A stretch of DNA of 49,191 nt. Source: an uncultured Aquimarina sp. Its GTDB lineage: Bacteria > Bacteroidota > Bacteroidia > Flavobacteriales > Flavobacteriaceae. Below, piece by piece: positions 1 through 7,899 of this stretch. Both the position numbers and the translations under genes were made by a program. Within the stretch, counting starts at the first letter, position 1. Each line of letters begins with the position of its first letter. The DNA lies in contig CANMDH010000043.1 in NCBI GenBank assembly GCA_947496555.1, positions 1 through 49,191 of the forward strand. Direction: 5' to 3'. The notes under the pieces are model-generated. The model searched no databases, was not told where the DNA came from, and saw only the letters and a list, made by a program, of their open reading frames with translations.

Positions 1-39
1 TTTTCTCAAAGCAAAAACTCCAAAATAGAAAATAAACTA

Positions 40-87
40 AAATAAAAAAGACTGCCTAAATGTTTTTAGACAGCCTCCTTTTTTTTA
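40..87. terminator. Bidirectional intrinsic terminator after the stress-protein gene
   Basis: An inverted repeat at 50-60 and 65-75 folds into an 11-bp stem with a short loop. Read on the minus strand it pairs throughout when G-U pairs are allowed, and it is followed by a T-rich run (40-49 as A's on the plus strand). A T run also follows on the plus strand (79-87), so it may stop transcription from both sides. It lies just downstream of the minus-strand universal stress protein gene. Confidence 0.75.
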
Positions 88-105
88 TTCAATTATATCT
101 TGTTT

Positions 106-939
106 TCAAATTTTAAAAGTAAGTACTGGCCTTTTTGCATGATTTACAACATCTTCACCCAAACTCCCATTTATAAAATGTGAAAGTCCTTTTCTTCCAT
201 GGGTGCTAATTCCTATCATGCCCGCTTTAACAGAATCTGCGAAGTTTAAAATTCCTTTTTCTACGGTAATATCATTGTAGATATTTAAAGTATAATTATC
301 AATGGCCAAATCGGCTATCATATCATTCATCTTGTTTTCGGTTTCATAAGTGGTTTTAAACCCATTGGCTGTATTTACCCAAACCAGATGAAGTTTTGCG
401 TTTATAGATTTAGCAAATTCATTTGCGGCAATTAGACATGGTTTGTCTTCATCGTCAAAATTGGTTGCATAAACAAAATCATTAACGTCAAATATTTCGC
501 AATAGTCCTTGATCACTAACACAGGTTTTTTTGAGGTGCGCACAATTTTTTCGGCATTAGAGCCAATAAATAATTCTTCAAAACCAGAAGAACCGTGAGA
601 TCCCATAATGATCATGTCTACATCATTTTTTGTACTAGAATCTATAATGCCATGCATTACATCTTCAAAACTTACCGTTTCTACAACTTCAATACCTTTT
701 AGGAAATCTTGAGCTAGAACTTCTTCAAATTTTTTGTGGGTTTGCTTCATAAAAAAAACAGCCTCGGGTGCGGGTGCGGGAGTGCCAGAAGACATGAGAT
801 CTGTAAGGTGTACTGGAAGTTCTAAAATATGGAGTAAATAAATGGTAGCATCATTCTTTTTCGCAATTTGCGCGGCTACTTTTAATGCGCTTTCGGCTTG
901 CTTAGAAAAATCGGTAGGCACAAGGATACTCTTGATCAT
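106..939 (-). CDS. Universal stress protein, tandem UspA domains
   Basis: This 277-residue cytoplasmic protein has two UspA-like domains, at about residues 1-145 and 150-277. Each starts with a beta-strand (ILVPTDFS; DFVYATNFDDED) and ends in the nucleotide-binding loop region. The first domain has the full ATP-binding pattern G-x2-G-x9-G-S/T (GSHGSSG then GSN). The second has STHGRKG then GS, so the first glycine of the pattern is replaced by serine. UspA proteins bind ATP or act as stress-linked chaperones or regulators; the target here cannot be read from sequence. The start MIKSILVPTDFS is typical of the family. It is a single-gene unit with its own terminator, divergent from rimP. A 7-bp dyad lies about 70 bp upstream. 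Confidence 0.93.
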   Translation of the reverse strand: MIKSILVPTDFSKQAESALKVAAQIAKKNDATIYLLHILELPVHLTDLMSSGTPAPAPEAVFFMKQTHKKFEEVLAQDFLKGIEVVETVSFEDVMHGIIDSSTKNDVDMIIMGSHGSSGFEELFIGSNAEKIVRTSKKPVLVIKDYCEIFDVNDFVYATNFDDEDKPCLIAANEFAKSINAKLHLVWVNTANGFKTTYETENKMNDMIADLAIDNYTLNIYNDITVEKGILNFADSVKAGMIGISTHGRKGLSHFINGSLGEDVVNHAKRPVLTFKI

Positions 940-1007
940 AATATTATTTTTTTGAAATAAGTTGTTAATTGTTGAGTTTTAGAGCAATCATCAAATAGAA
1001 AATAAAT

Positions 1008-1028
1008 AGAGTTAATGTATATAACTCT
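1008..1028. promoter_or_regulatory. Dyad between divergent stress-protein and rimP genes
   Basis: The half-sites agagtta and taactct form a perfect 7-bp inverted repeat around a 7-bp centre. It lies about 70 bp upstream of the minus-strand universal stress protein start. It could be an operator or only an AT-rich chance palindrome; no regulator is identified. Confidence 0.25.
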
Positions 1029-1119
1029 ATAAAAATAAGAAAACTACCCAGGTTTGTATATCTTAAATTTACAAAATAAATTCATTCTTTATCATGTTTT
1101 AAATCTAAGATATTATTAC

Positions 1120-1127
1120 TATCTTTG
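1120..1127 (+). promoter_or_regulatory. Bacteroidota -7 promoter box for rimP-nusA-infB
   Basis: The octamer TATCTTTG matches the Bacteroidota -7 consensus TAnnTTTG exactly. Transcription would begin near 1133, giving a leader of about 55 nt before the rimP ATG at 1188. No clear -33 TTG is seen at the expected distance. Confidence 0.7.
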
Positions 1128-1153
1128 CACCGTTGAAATTAAAAAACCAGATT

Positions 1154-1180
1154 GAGGGGACAAAAAGTCCCCTCTTTTTA
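1154..1180 (+). terminator. Terminator-like leader hairpin (attenuator candidate) before rimP
   Basis: The sequence gaggggac-aaaaa-gtcccctc is a perfect 8-bp, GC-rich stem with a 5-nt loop (1154-1174), followed by tttttat. It therefore has the form of an intrinsic terminator, yet it lies between the predicted promoter (1120-1127) and the rimP start at 1188. No gene ends upstream on this strand, so its only transcript is the rimP-nusA-infB leader. This points to attenuation, plausibly feedback through NusA, which acts on hairpin-paused polymerase. That last step is inference. Confidence 0.65.
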
Positions 1181-1187
1181 TCTATTT

Positions 1188-1652
1188 ATGTCATTAAAAG
1201 ATAGGGCTCAAAAATTATTAGAAGAAGCGCTTGTAGAACATCCTTCTCTATTTCTAATTGATTTTAAGATTAGTTCAGATAATAATATCGAAGTTATTAT
1301 TGATGGGGACAATGGAGTAAAGGTAGAAGACTGCATTGCTATAAGCAGAGCGATTGAGCATAATTTGGATAGAGAAGAAGAAGATTTTTCACTTCAGGTA
1401 ATGTCTGCAGGGGTTTCTGAAGGTTTAAAACATATTCGCCAATACAAGAAGAACGCTGGTAGAAAACTAAAAGTAAAAACCAGCGAAGAAACCATCGAAG
1501 GAGAATTAATTTCTGTAACCGATCAGGGGATTACATTGACTTGGAAAACAAGAGAGCCTAAACCTGTTGGGAAAGGTAAAATTACCGTTACCAAAGAAGC
1601 TGTAATAGCTTATGAAAATATTGTTGAAGCAAAAGTTATGATAACATTTTAA
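1188..1652 (+). CDS. rimP: Ribosome maturation factor RimP
   Basis: RimP helps the 30S ribosomal subunit mature. The protein has 154 residues, the usual family size, from the ATG at 1188 (MSLKDRAQKLLEEAL). An in-frame TTG at 1152 would add 12 residues, but those codons lie inside the leader hairpin, so the ATG is preferred. The N-terminal alpha/beta domain carries the family pattern DGDNGVKVEDCIAISRAIE and LQVMSAGVSEGL (usually SSPGLDRPL in proteobacteria). The C-terminal Sm-like domain starts at about residue 90. It is first in the operon with nusA, 12 bp downstream, and infB, a gene order conserved across bacteria. Confidence 0.93.
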   Translation: MSLKDRAQKLLEEALVEHPSLFLIDFKISSDNNIEVIIDGDNGVKVEDCIAISRAIEHNLDREEEDFSLQVMSAGVSEGLKHIRQYKKNAGRKLKVKTSEETIEGELISVTDQGITLTWKTREPKPVGKGKITVTKEAVIAYENIVEAKVMITF

Positions 1653-1664
1653 TTATACATTGAT

Positions 1665-2897
1665 ATGGAGAATATCGCGTTAATAGAATCATTTTCAGAA
1701 TTTAAAGATGACAAGTTTATAGATCGAGTGACGCTAATGTCGATCTTGGAAGATGTATTTAGAAATGCTCTAAAGAAGAAATTTGGTAGTGATGATAATT
1801 TCGATATCATTATAAATCCTGATAAAGGGGATTTAGAAATTTGGAGAAATCGTGTAGTAGTGGCAGATGGAGAGGTAGAGGATGGTAATCAAGAAATATC
1901 AATTTCAGAAGCACAAAAAATAGAACCTGATTTTGAAGTGGGTGAAGATGTTTCTGAAGAAGTAAAGCTGATTGATTTAGGAAGGCGTTCAATTTTAGCA
2001 CTTCGCCAGAATTTAATTTCTAAGATTCATGAACACGATAATACAAATATATACAAGCAGTTTAAAGAATTAGAAGGAGAAATCTATACAGCAGAGGTTC
2101 ACCACATACGTCACAGAGCGATTATTATGCTTGATGACGAAGGAAATGAAATTATCCTACCAAAAGATAGGCAAATACCTTCAGACTTTTTCCGTAAAGG
2201 TGAAAATGTGAGAGGGGTAATCGAGTCGGTAGAGCTTAAGGGTAATAAACCATCGATTATTATGTCAAGAACGTCTCCACTGTTCTTAGAAAAATTATTT
2301 GAATCCGAGATCCCTGAGGTTTTTGATGGATTAATTACTGTTAAGAAAGTAGTTAGAATTCCTGGAGAAAAAGCTAAAGTTGCTGTAGATTCGTACGATG
2401 ATAGAATAGATCCAGTAGGAGCTTGTGTAGGGATGAAAGGTTCTCGTATACATGGTATTGTAAGAGAATTAGGAAATGAAAATATTGACGTTATTAATTA
2501 TACTAATAATGTACAGTTATATATTACCAGAGCACTTAGTCCGGCAAAAGTTACTTCTATCAAAATTAATGAAGAGAATAATAGAGCAGAAGTGATGTTA
2601 AGACCCGAAGAAGTTTCAAAAGCTATTGGTAGAGGAGGACATAATATAAGACTTGCAGGTCAATTAACTGGATTTGAGATAGATGTGTTTAGAGAGGGTG
2701 TAGAGGAAGATGTAGAACTTACAGAATTTACAGACGAAATCGATTCATGGATTATAGAAGAGTTTGCTAAAATTGGATTGGATACTGCCAAGAGTATTCT
2801 AGAGCAGGATTTAGCCGATTTGGTAAAGCGAACAGATCTTGAAGAAGAAACGGTGAGTGAAGTAATCAAAATATTAAAATCAGAATTTGAGGATTAA
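1665..2897 (+). CDS. nusA: Transcription termination/antitermination factor NusA
   Basis: NusA binds RNA polymerase and nascent RNA and modulates pausing, termination and antitermination. The 410-residue protein shows an N-terminal polymerase-binding domain (about 1-125, including LMSILEDVFRNALKKKFG), an S1 domain (about 135-200, EIYTAEVHHIRHRAIIML), a KH1 domain with GACVGMKGSRI, and a KH2 domain with KAIGRGGHNIRLA. The tail (about 350-410) is acidic and contains one helix-hairpin-helix-like segment (AKSILEQDLADLVKRTDLE). It lacks the long acidic repeats of E. coli NusA (495 residues), as is usual in this phylum. It sits between rimP and infB, and the leader hairpin upstream of rimP makes autoregulation plausible. 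Confidence 0.96.
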   Translation: MENIALIESFSEFKDDKFIDRVTLMSILEDVFRNALKKKFGSDDNFDIIINPDKGDLEIWRNRVVVADGEVEDGNQEISISEAQKIEPDFEVGEDVSEEVKLIDLGRRSILALRQNLISKIHEHDNTNIYKQFKELEGEIYTAEVHHIRHRAIIMLDDEGNEIILPKDRQIPSDFFRKGENVRGVIESVELKGNKPSIIMSRTSPLFLEKLFESEIPEVFDGLITVKKVVRIPGEKAKVAVDSYDDRIDPVGACVGMKGSRIHGIVRELGNENIDVINYTNNVQLYITRALSPAKVTSIKINEENNRAEVMLRPEEVSKAIGRGGHNIRLAGQLTGFEIDVFREGVEEDVELTEFTDEIDSWIIEEFAKIGLDTAKSILEQDLADLVKRTDLEEETVSEVIKILKSEFED

Positions 2898-2941
2898 TAA
2901 ACTCAATTAAATTATATTTGAGCATAAAATAAGAGGCATTT

Positions 2942-5761
2942 ATGGCTGAAGCAAAAACAATGAGATTAAATAAGGTACTACGTGAATTCAATATCTCGCT
3001 AGATCGGGCTGTTGACTTTTTGAATTCAAAAGGTCATGATATTGATGCGCGTCCTACCACAAAAATTTCTGAAGAGATTTATCAGCTCTTGTGTGATGAA
3101 TTTCAGACAGATAAAAGTAAAAAGGTAGCTTCAAAAGAGGTTGGAGAAGAGAAGAGGAAAGAGAAAGAAGCTTTACGAGTGCAGATTGAGCATGAGCAAG
3201 AAGAAAAGCGTAAACTAGCCGAAGCTCGCGAAGTCGTAAAAGCCAAAGCTCAATTAAGTGGACCTAAACAAGTTGGTAAAATTGAGTTAGATAAGGAAAA
3301 AGAAGAGAGTGTATCACAGCCCGAACAAAAGATTGATGCTGCTCAGAAAAAGGAAGAATCAAAAAAGGAAGAATCAAAAAAGGAAGAGCCAAAAAAGAAA
3401 GAACCAGAAGTTGTTTCTAATAGACCCGCAAAAAAAGGAATTAAAATCACCAAAGCGGCGCCTCCAAAGGAAATTAAAAAAGATACACCTTCAGAGACTG
3501 AAAAACCTTCAGCAAGTAAGGATGATCCCAAAGCTACAGATGACGAATCGGTTGCAGAAACTGGAACGGTTAAAACTCAATATAAAAAATTAGATGGCCC
3601 TAATTTTACGGGTCAAAAAATTGATTTAACTAAGTTTAAAAAACCTGCAAAGAAGAAAGAAGATAAGCCTGATAAGAAGACTAGTAGTGGTGCCGGATCC
3701 GATCCTAAAAAACGTCGTAGAAGAATTAGTAAGGAGAGTGGTGTACAAGGACAAGGTGGTGGAAGGCCAGGAGGTCAGTCTGGTGGAAATCGTGGACCTG
3801 GAGGAAGAGGTCGCGGCCCAGCTAAAGGAAAAAGACCACCAATAGTAAAAGAAGAACCTAGCGAAGAAGAAGTGCAAAAGCAGGTTAGAGAAACTCTGGA
3901 AAAGTTACAGGGTAAATCTAGCAAGTCCAAAGCAGCGAAATATCGTAGAGATAAAAGAGATCAACATCGTCAGAAAGCAGAAGATGATGTTGCACAGCAG
4001 GAACAGGAAAGTAAAGTTCTTAAAGTAACAGAGTTTGTTACAGTTTCTGAGGTTGCTACTATGATGAATGTTTCTACTACAGATGTTATTTCTGCATGTA
4101 TGTCTCTTGGTATCATGGTAACGATGAATCAGCGTTTGGATGCTGAAACACTTTCTATAGTAGCCGATGAGTTTGGTTACGAAGTTAATTTTGTAACAGC
4201 AGATATAGAAGAGTCTATTGAAGAAGTTGTTGATGCTCCTGAAGATTTAGCGTCCAGAGCCCCCATTGTTACAGTTATGGGACACGTAGATCATGGTAAA
4301 ACTTCGTTACTTGATTACATTAGACAAGAAAATGTAATTGCAGGAGAAAGTGGTGGTATCACCCAGCACATTGGTGCATATGGAGTTCAACTTGAGAATG
4401 GTCAGAAAATAGCATTTTTAGATACACCTGGTCACGAAGCTTTTACAGCGATGCGTGCACGTGGTGCGCAGGTTACCGATTTGGCGATTATTGTGATTGC
4501 TGCAGATGATGATGTGATGCCGCAAACTAAAGAAGCAATTAGTCATGCTCAGGCCGCTGGTGTTCCTATTGTTTTTGCCATCAACAAGGTTGATAGGCCT
4601 GAAGCAAACCCTGAAAAAATAAAAGAGAAATTAGCTTCTATGAATCTTTTAGTAGAAGATTGGGGAGGTAAAATACAATCACATGATATTTCTGCCAAGA
4701 CTGGACTAGGAGTAAAAGAGTTACTAGAAAAAGTTCTTCTTGAAGCTGAGATTCTTGAACTTAAAGCGAATCCAGATCGATTGGCTTCGGGTACAGTAGT
4801 TGAAGCATTTTTGGATAAAGGACGAGGATATGTCTCTACTATTTTAGTGCAAACAGGAACGTTACGTGTAGGGGATTACGTGCTTGCTGGAAAAAACAGT
4901 GGTAAGGTAAAAGCAATGCAGGATGAGCGAGGTAATAATGTTAAAGAAGCAGGACCTTCTACACCAGTATCTATACTTGGGCTTGATGGAGCACCACAGG
5001 CGGGAGATAAATTTAATGTATTAGAGGATGAACGAGAAGCCAAAGATATCGCTTCCAAGAGAGCTCAACTACATAGAGAACAATCTGTACGTACACAAAG
5101 ACATATTACTCTTGATGAGATCGGAAGACGAATTGCTCTTGGAGATTTCAAAGAGTTAAATATTATTCTTAAAGGTGATGTGGATGGTTCTGTAGAAGCA
5201 TTAACGGATTCATTCCAGAAACTTTCTACCGAAGAAATTCATGTAAATATTATACATAAGGCCGTTGGTGCAATTACTGAAAGTGATGTGCTTCTTGCGT
5301 CGGCTTCAGATGCAATTATCATTGGGTTTAATGTGAGGCCAGCAGGTAATGCAAGACAAGTTGCAGATAAAGAAGAAATAGATATCAGAACCTATTCTAT
5401 TATCTATGATGCTATCAATGATCTTAAAGATGCAATGGAAGGAATGCTTTCTCCGGTGATGAAAGAAGAGATTACCGGTACGGCAGAGATTAGAGAAACA
5501 TTTAAGATATCTAAAGTGGGTACTATTGCAGGATGTATGGTTCAAAATGGTAAGATATACAGAAACTCTGGAATTAGATTGATTAGAGAAGGAGTGGTGG
5601 TTTATACTGGAGAATTAGCTTCGTTAAAACGTTTTAAAGACGACGTAAAAGAAGTTAGTAAAGGGTATGATTGTGGTATACAAATCAAGAATTATAATGA
5701 TATAAGAGTTGATGATGTCATCGAGGCTTATCAAGAAGTGGCGGTAAAGAAAAAGCTATAG
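2942..5761 (+). CDS. infB: Translation initiation factor IF-2
   Basis: This GTPase brings initiator tRNA to the 30S subunit. The 939-residue protein has an IF2-N motif ([21 protein letters not shown]), a long charged linker to about residue 430, and then the GTPase core: P-loop [10 protein letters not shown]3 DTPGH and G4 NKVD. Beta-barrel and C-terminal fMet-tRNA-binding domains follow. The linker is low complexity: a 5-residue KKEES-type repeat (about 137-157) and a Gly/Arg-rich stretch (about 267-300). Both are common in Bacteroidota IF-2. It is the last gene of the rimP operon, with a perfect hairpin terminator 24 bp after the stop. Confidence 0.97.
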   Translation: MAEAKTMRLNKVLREFNISLDRAVDFLNSKGHDIDARPTTKISEEIYQLLCDEFQTDKSKKVASKEVGEEKRKEKEALRVQIEHEQEEKRKLAEAREVVKAKAQLSGPKQVGKIELDKEKEESVSQPEQKIDAAQKKEESKKEESKKEEPKKKEPEVVSNRPAKKGIKITKAAPPKEIKKDTPSETEKPSASKDDPKATDDESVAETGTVKTQYKKLDGPNFTGQKIDLTKFKKPAKKKEDKPDKKTSSGAGSDPKKRRRRISKESGVQGQGGGRPGGQSGGNRGPGGRGRGPAKGKRPPIVKEEPSEEEVQKQVRETLEKLQGKSSKSKAAKYRRDKRDQHRQKAEDDVAQQEQESKVLKVTEFVTVSEVATMMNVSTTDVISACMSLGIMVTMNQRLDAETLSIVADEFGYEVNFVTADIEESIEEVVDAPEDLASRAPIVTVMGHVDHGKTSLLDYIRQENVIAGESGGITQHIGAYGVQLENGQKIAFLDTPGHEAFTAMRARGAQVTDLAIIVIAADDDVMPQTKEAISHAQAAGVPIVFAINKVDRPEANPEKIKEKLASMNLLVEDWGGKIQSHDISAKTGLGVKELLEKVLLEAEILELKANPDRLASGTVVEAFLDKGRGYVSTILVQTGTLRVGDYVLAGKNSGKVKAMQDERGNNVKEAGPSTPVSILGLDGAPQAGDKFNVLEDEREAKDIASKRAQLHREQSVRTQRHITLDEIGRRIALGDFKELNIILKGDVDGSVEALTDSFQKLSTEEIHVNIIHKAVGAITESDVLLASASDAIIIGFNVRPAGNARQVADKEEIDIRTYSIIYDAINDLKDAMEGMLSPVMKEEITGTAEIRETFKISKVGTIAGCMVQNGKIYRNSGIRLIREGVVVYTGELASLKRFKDDVKEVSKGYDCGIQIKNYNDIRVDDVIEAYQEVAVKKKL

Positions 5762-5784
5762 ACTTTTACAAATAATATCATAAT

Positions 5785-5822
5785 AAAAACCTCTATGCCA
5801 AAACATAGAGGTTTTTCTTTAT
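5785..5822. terminator. Bidirectional terminator between infB and SPOR gene
   Basis: The arms aaaaacctctatg and catagaggttttt form a perfect 13-bp stem with a 6-nt loop (5785-5816), followed by cttta. The outer A/T arms let it act for both the plus-strand infB operon and the convergent minus-strand SPOR gene. Confidence 0.85.
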
Positions 5823-5840
5823 TATTAAAATTGTATTTTC

Positions 5841-6299
5841 TTATTCGGGCTTAAAAATAAAAGCATTTGGAAATTTTTCGTGTACCTTCTTCAGAGCTCT
5901 ATCGGCATCTAATCTGGTGCGATAATTACCAAGCCATACTTTGTAATTTGGGGTTTCCCATCGTATAGAAGAATCCCATTCGGGAAAAGTTTCTTTAGAA
6001 GCATTCATGATCTCATTGGCTTGATTTAAATTTCCATAATAGAGCTGAATTTTATAACGATCACTAAAATCCCCTTCTTTTTCCATTTTGGATTTTAAAT
6101 TAAGAAGTATTTTGATTCTTGGATCCTGATTAATAGTTACAGAGGCTTCCGGTTGTGGAGTGTAAGTTATAGGAACAAAAATATTCTGATTAGGATCATT
6201 AATTGCAGGATTTGAAGTGTCTTGTGCAATCAATGAGATAGTTCCTATTAAGCAAAAACTAAATAAGAAAATATAGGTTTTTATGTTTAACATTCTCAT
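5841..6299 (-). CDS. Secreted SPOR-domain protein
   Basis: This 152-residue exported protein has an N-terminal signal peptide (about residues 1-25, hydrophobic core TYIFLFSFCLIGTISLIA, then QD). The C-terminal half resembles a SPOR domain (about 75-150): DRYKIQLYYGN at the start, YKVWLGNYRTRLDADRALKKV at the end. SPOR domains bind denuded peptidoglycan glycan strands, often at division sites, so a periplasmic wall-linked role is likely. The start codon is uncertain: Met1 or Met3 (ATG at 6293) would both give a signal peptide. It is a single gene with a -7 box at 6317-6324 and shares the terminator with infB. Confidence 0.8.
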   Translation of the reverse strand: MRMLNIKTYIFLFSFCLIGTISLIAQDTSNPAINDPNQNIFVPITYTPQPEASVTINQDPRIKILLNLKSKMEKEGDFSDRYKIQLYYGNLNQANEIMNASKETFPEWDSSIRWETPNYKVWLGNYRTRLDADRALKKVHEKFPNAFIFKPE

Positions 6300-6316
6300 T
6301 ACAAATTAATTTGATA

Positions 6317-6324
6317 CAAAGGTA
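6317..6324 (-). promoter_or_regulatory. -7 promoter box for the SPOR gene
   Basis: On the minus strand this reads TACCTTTG, an exact match to TAnnTTTG, placed 18 bp upstream of the SPOR start. That would give a very short 5' leader of roughly 10 nt. Confidence 0.5.
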
Positions 6325-6422
6325 AAGTTTAATAACTCAAAATTGATGAAAAATATTATTTAGAATTATTATAAATTAGCAGTTAACGGTTCTGTAACAT
6401 TTCCAAAATCGACTTATTATAG

Positions 6423-6430
6423 TACTTTTG
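6423..6430 (+). promoter_or_regulatory. -7 promoter box for the act/cox operon
   Basis: TACTTTTG matches TAnnTTTG exactly. It predicts a leader of about 88 nt before actA at 6525. It is the only good promoter candidate I see ahead of the whole eight-gene respiratory operon; gaps inside the operon are short. Confidence 0.55.
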
Positions 6431-6524
6431 TCGTCGAATTAAAAGTGCCGGTTTTTTTATGTCTTTTTAATAATAGTAATGAAAAAACCATACCAAAATT
6501 AAGACGATAATTCTACTTAATAAT

Positions 6525-7847
6525 ATGAAACAGGTGAAATACCGAAATTCAGCCTCCAAAATCCTAGTCCTAGGAACTGTTTTTTTATTTACTTTTCTTA
6601 ATCCTGTTTTTGGACAGGAGGAAGCCACTGCTGATGCTGTGGTTGCAACAGAAGCTTCATCTGGAGGAGATGTGGCAAAGGGAGAAGAGTTGTTCAAGTC
6701 TCTTTGTGCAGCATGTCATAAACGTTATAAGAAAATGACAGGCCCTGCTCTTTTCGGAGTGGCAGATAAATATGAAAGAGAATGGTTGTATTCTTGGATA
6801 AAAAATAGCGCTGCTATGGTTGCTTCTGGCGATGCTCAGGCAATCGCTATTTATGAAGAGTATAACAAAACAGCAATGAATGCTTTTCCGCAGTTGTCAA
6901 ATGCAGATATAGATGATATTTTGGCCTATGTAATGGTGCCAAAAGCAGACCCTCCAGCTTCAGTACCTGGTGCAGGTGCCGCTACTGCTTCTGGAAGTGG
7001 TTCTGGAGTTTCTATTAATGTCGTGTTGGCAATACTGGCCTTGGTGTTTTTAATGCTGATGGTGGTGTTGTTTTTGGTAAATAAAACACTTAGAGGTTTT
7101 GCAGAAGCGAATAATGTAGAATTACCCGAGCCTGAGGCTAGAACTCCTATCTGGAAAGCGTTTATTCAGAACCAATTCTTGGTCTTGGTAACTGCAGTTT
7201 TCTTATTACTTGCCAGTGGATATTTTGTATATGGGTATTTCATGCAGGTTGGTATAGATCAAGGATATGCTCCAATACAACCAATTCATTATTCTCATAA
7301 GATACATGCAGGTGATAATCAAATAGAATGTAAATATTGTCACTCTTCGGCACGAGTAAGTAAGACTTCAGGCATTCCATCGCTTAATGTGTGTATGAAC
7401 TGTCATAAGTCTATTAGTGAAGTTGCAGAGACAACAGCTACAGAGGATTATTCTAAAGAATTTTATGATGGTGAAATTCAAAAGCTCTATAAAGCCGTAG
7501 GTTGGGATGAAGATTCCCAGTCGTATACTGGTGAGACAGAACCGGTGAAATGGGTTCGTATTCATAACTTGCCGGACTTTGCATACTTTAACCATTCACA
7601 GCACGTAAGTGTAGCAGGAGTCGAGTGTCAGACATGTCATGGTCCTGTGGAAGAAATGGAAATTATGTACCAAGATGCTCCACTTACAATGGGATGGTGT
7701 ATCAACTGTCATAGAGAAACCAATGTGAAGGTTGCCGATAATAAATATTACGAGAAGATTCATAAAGAACTTTCGAAAAAATATGGTGTAGATCAACTGA
7801 CAGCTGCTCAAATGGGTGGTTTAGAATGTGGAAAATGTCATTATTAA
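6525..7847 (+). CDS. actA: Alternative complex III subunit ActA, hexaheme cytochrome c
   Basis: ActA carries electrons within alternative complex III, the quinol:cytochrome c/oxidase reductase. The 440-residue protein has a signal peptide (to about residue 27, ending FGQEE) and an N-terminal monoheme cytochrome c domain (CAACH near residue 61). Membrane segments lie at about 165-187 and 217-242. A C-terminal multiheme domain carries five more motifs: CKYCH, CMNCH, CQTCH, CINCH and CGKCH, the last two residues from the C-terminus. That is six CXXCH motifs in total. Classical ActA is described as pentaheme, so the N-terminal monoheme domain looks like a fused extra module. It is first in the operon, with actB 52 bp downstream. 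The fold assignment is strong; the electron path is inferred from the family. Confidence 0.93.
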   Translation: MKQVKYRNSASKILVLGTVFLFTFLNPVFGQEEATADAVVATEASSGGDVAKGEELFKSLCAACHKRYKKMTGPALFGVADKYEREWLYSWIKNSAAMVASGDAQAIAIYEEYNKTAMNAFPQLSNADIDDILAYVMVPKADPPASVPGAGAATASGSGSGVSINVVLAILALVFLMLMVVLFLVNKTLRGFAEANNVELPEPEARTPIWKAFIQNQFLVLVTAVFLLLASGYFVYGYFMQVGIDQGYAPIQPIHYSHKIHAGDNQIECKYCHSSARVSKTSGIPSLNVCMNCHKSISEVAETTATEDYSKEFYDGEIQKLYKAVGWDEDSQSYTGETEPVKWVRIHNLPDFAYFNHSQHVSVAGVECQTCHGPVEEMEIMYQDAPLTMGWCINCHRETNVKVADNKYYEKIHKELSKKYGVDQLTAAQMGGLECGKCHY

Positions 7848-7899
7848 TAAAATTTTATCCGAAATTCGGAAAATAGTAAGAAGCTAATATCAATTATAT

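Noticed and set aside
3309-3593. Lys-rich plus-strand frame inside infB
   Set aside because: It is a shifted reading of the low-complexity linker repeats of IF-2; repetitive codons create long alternate frames.
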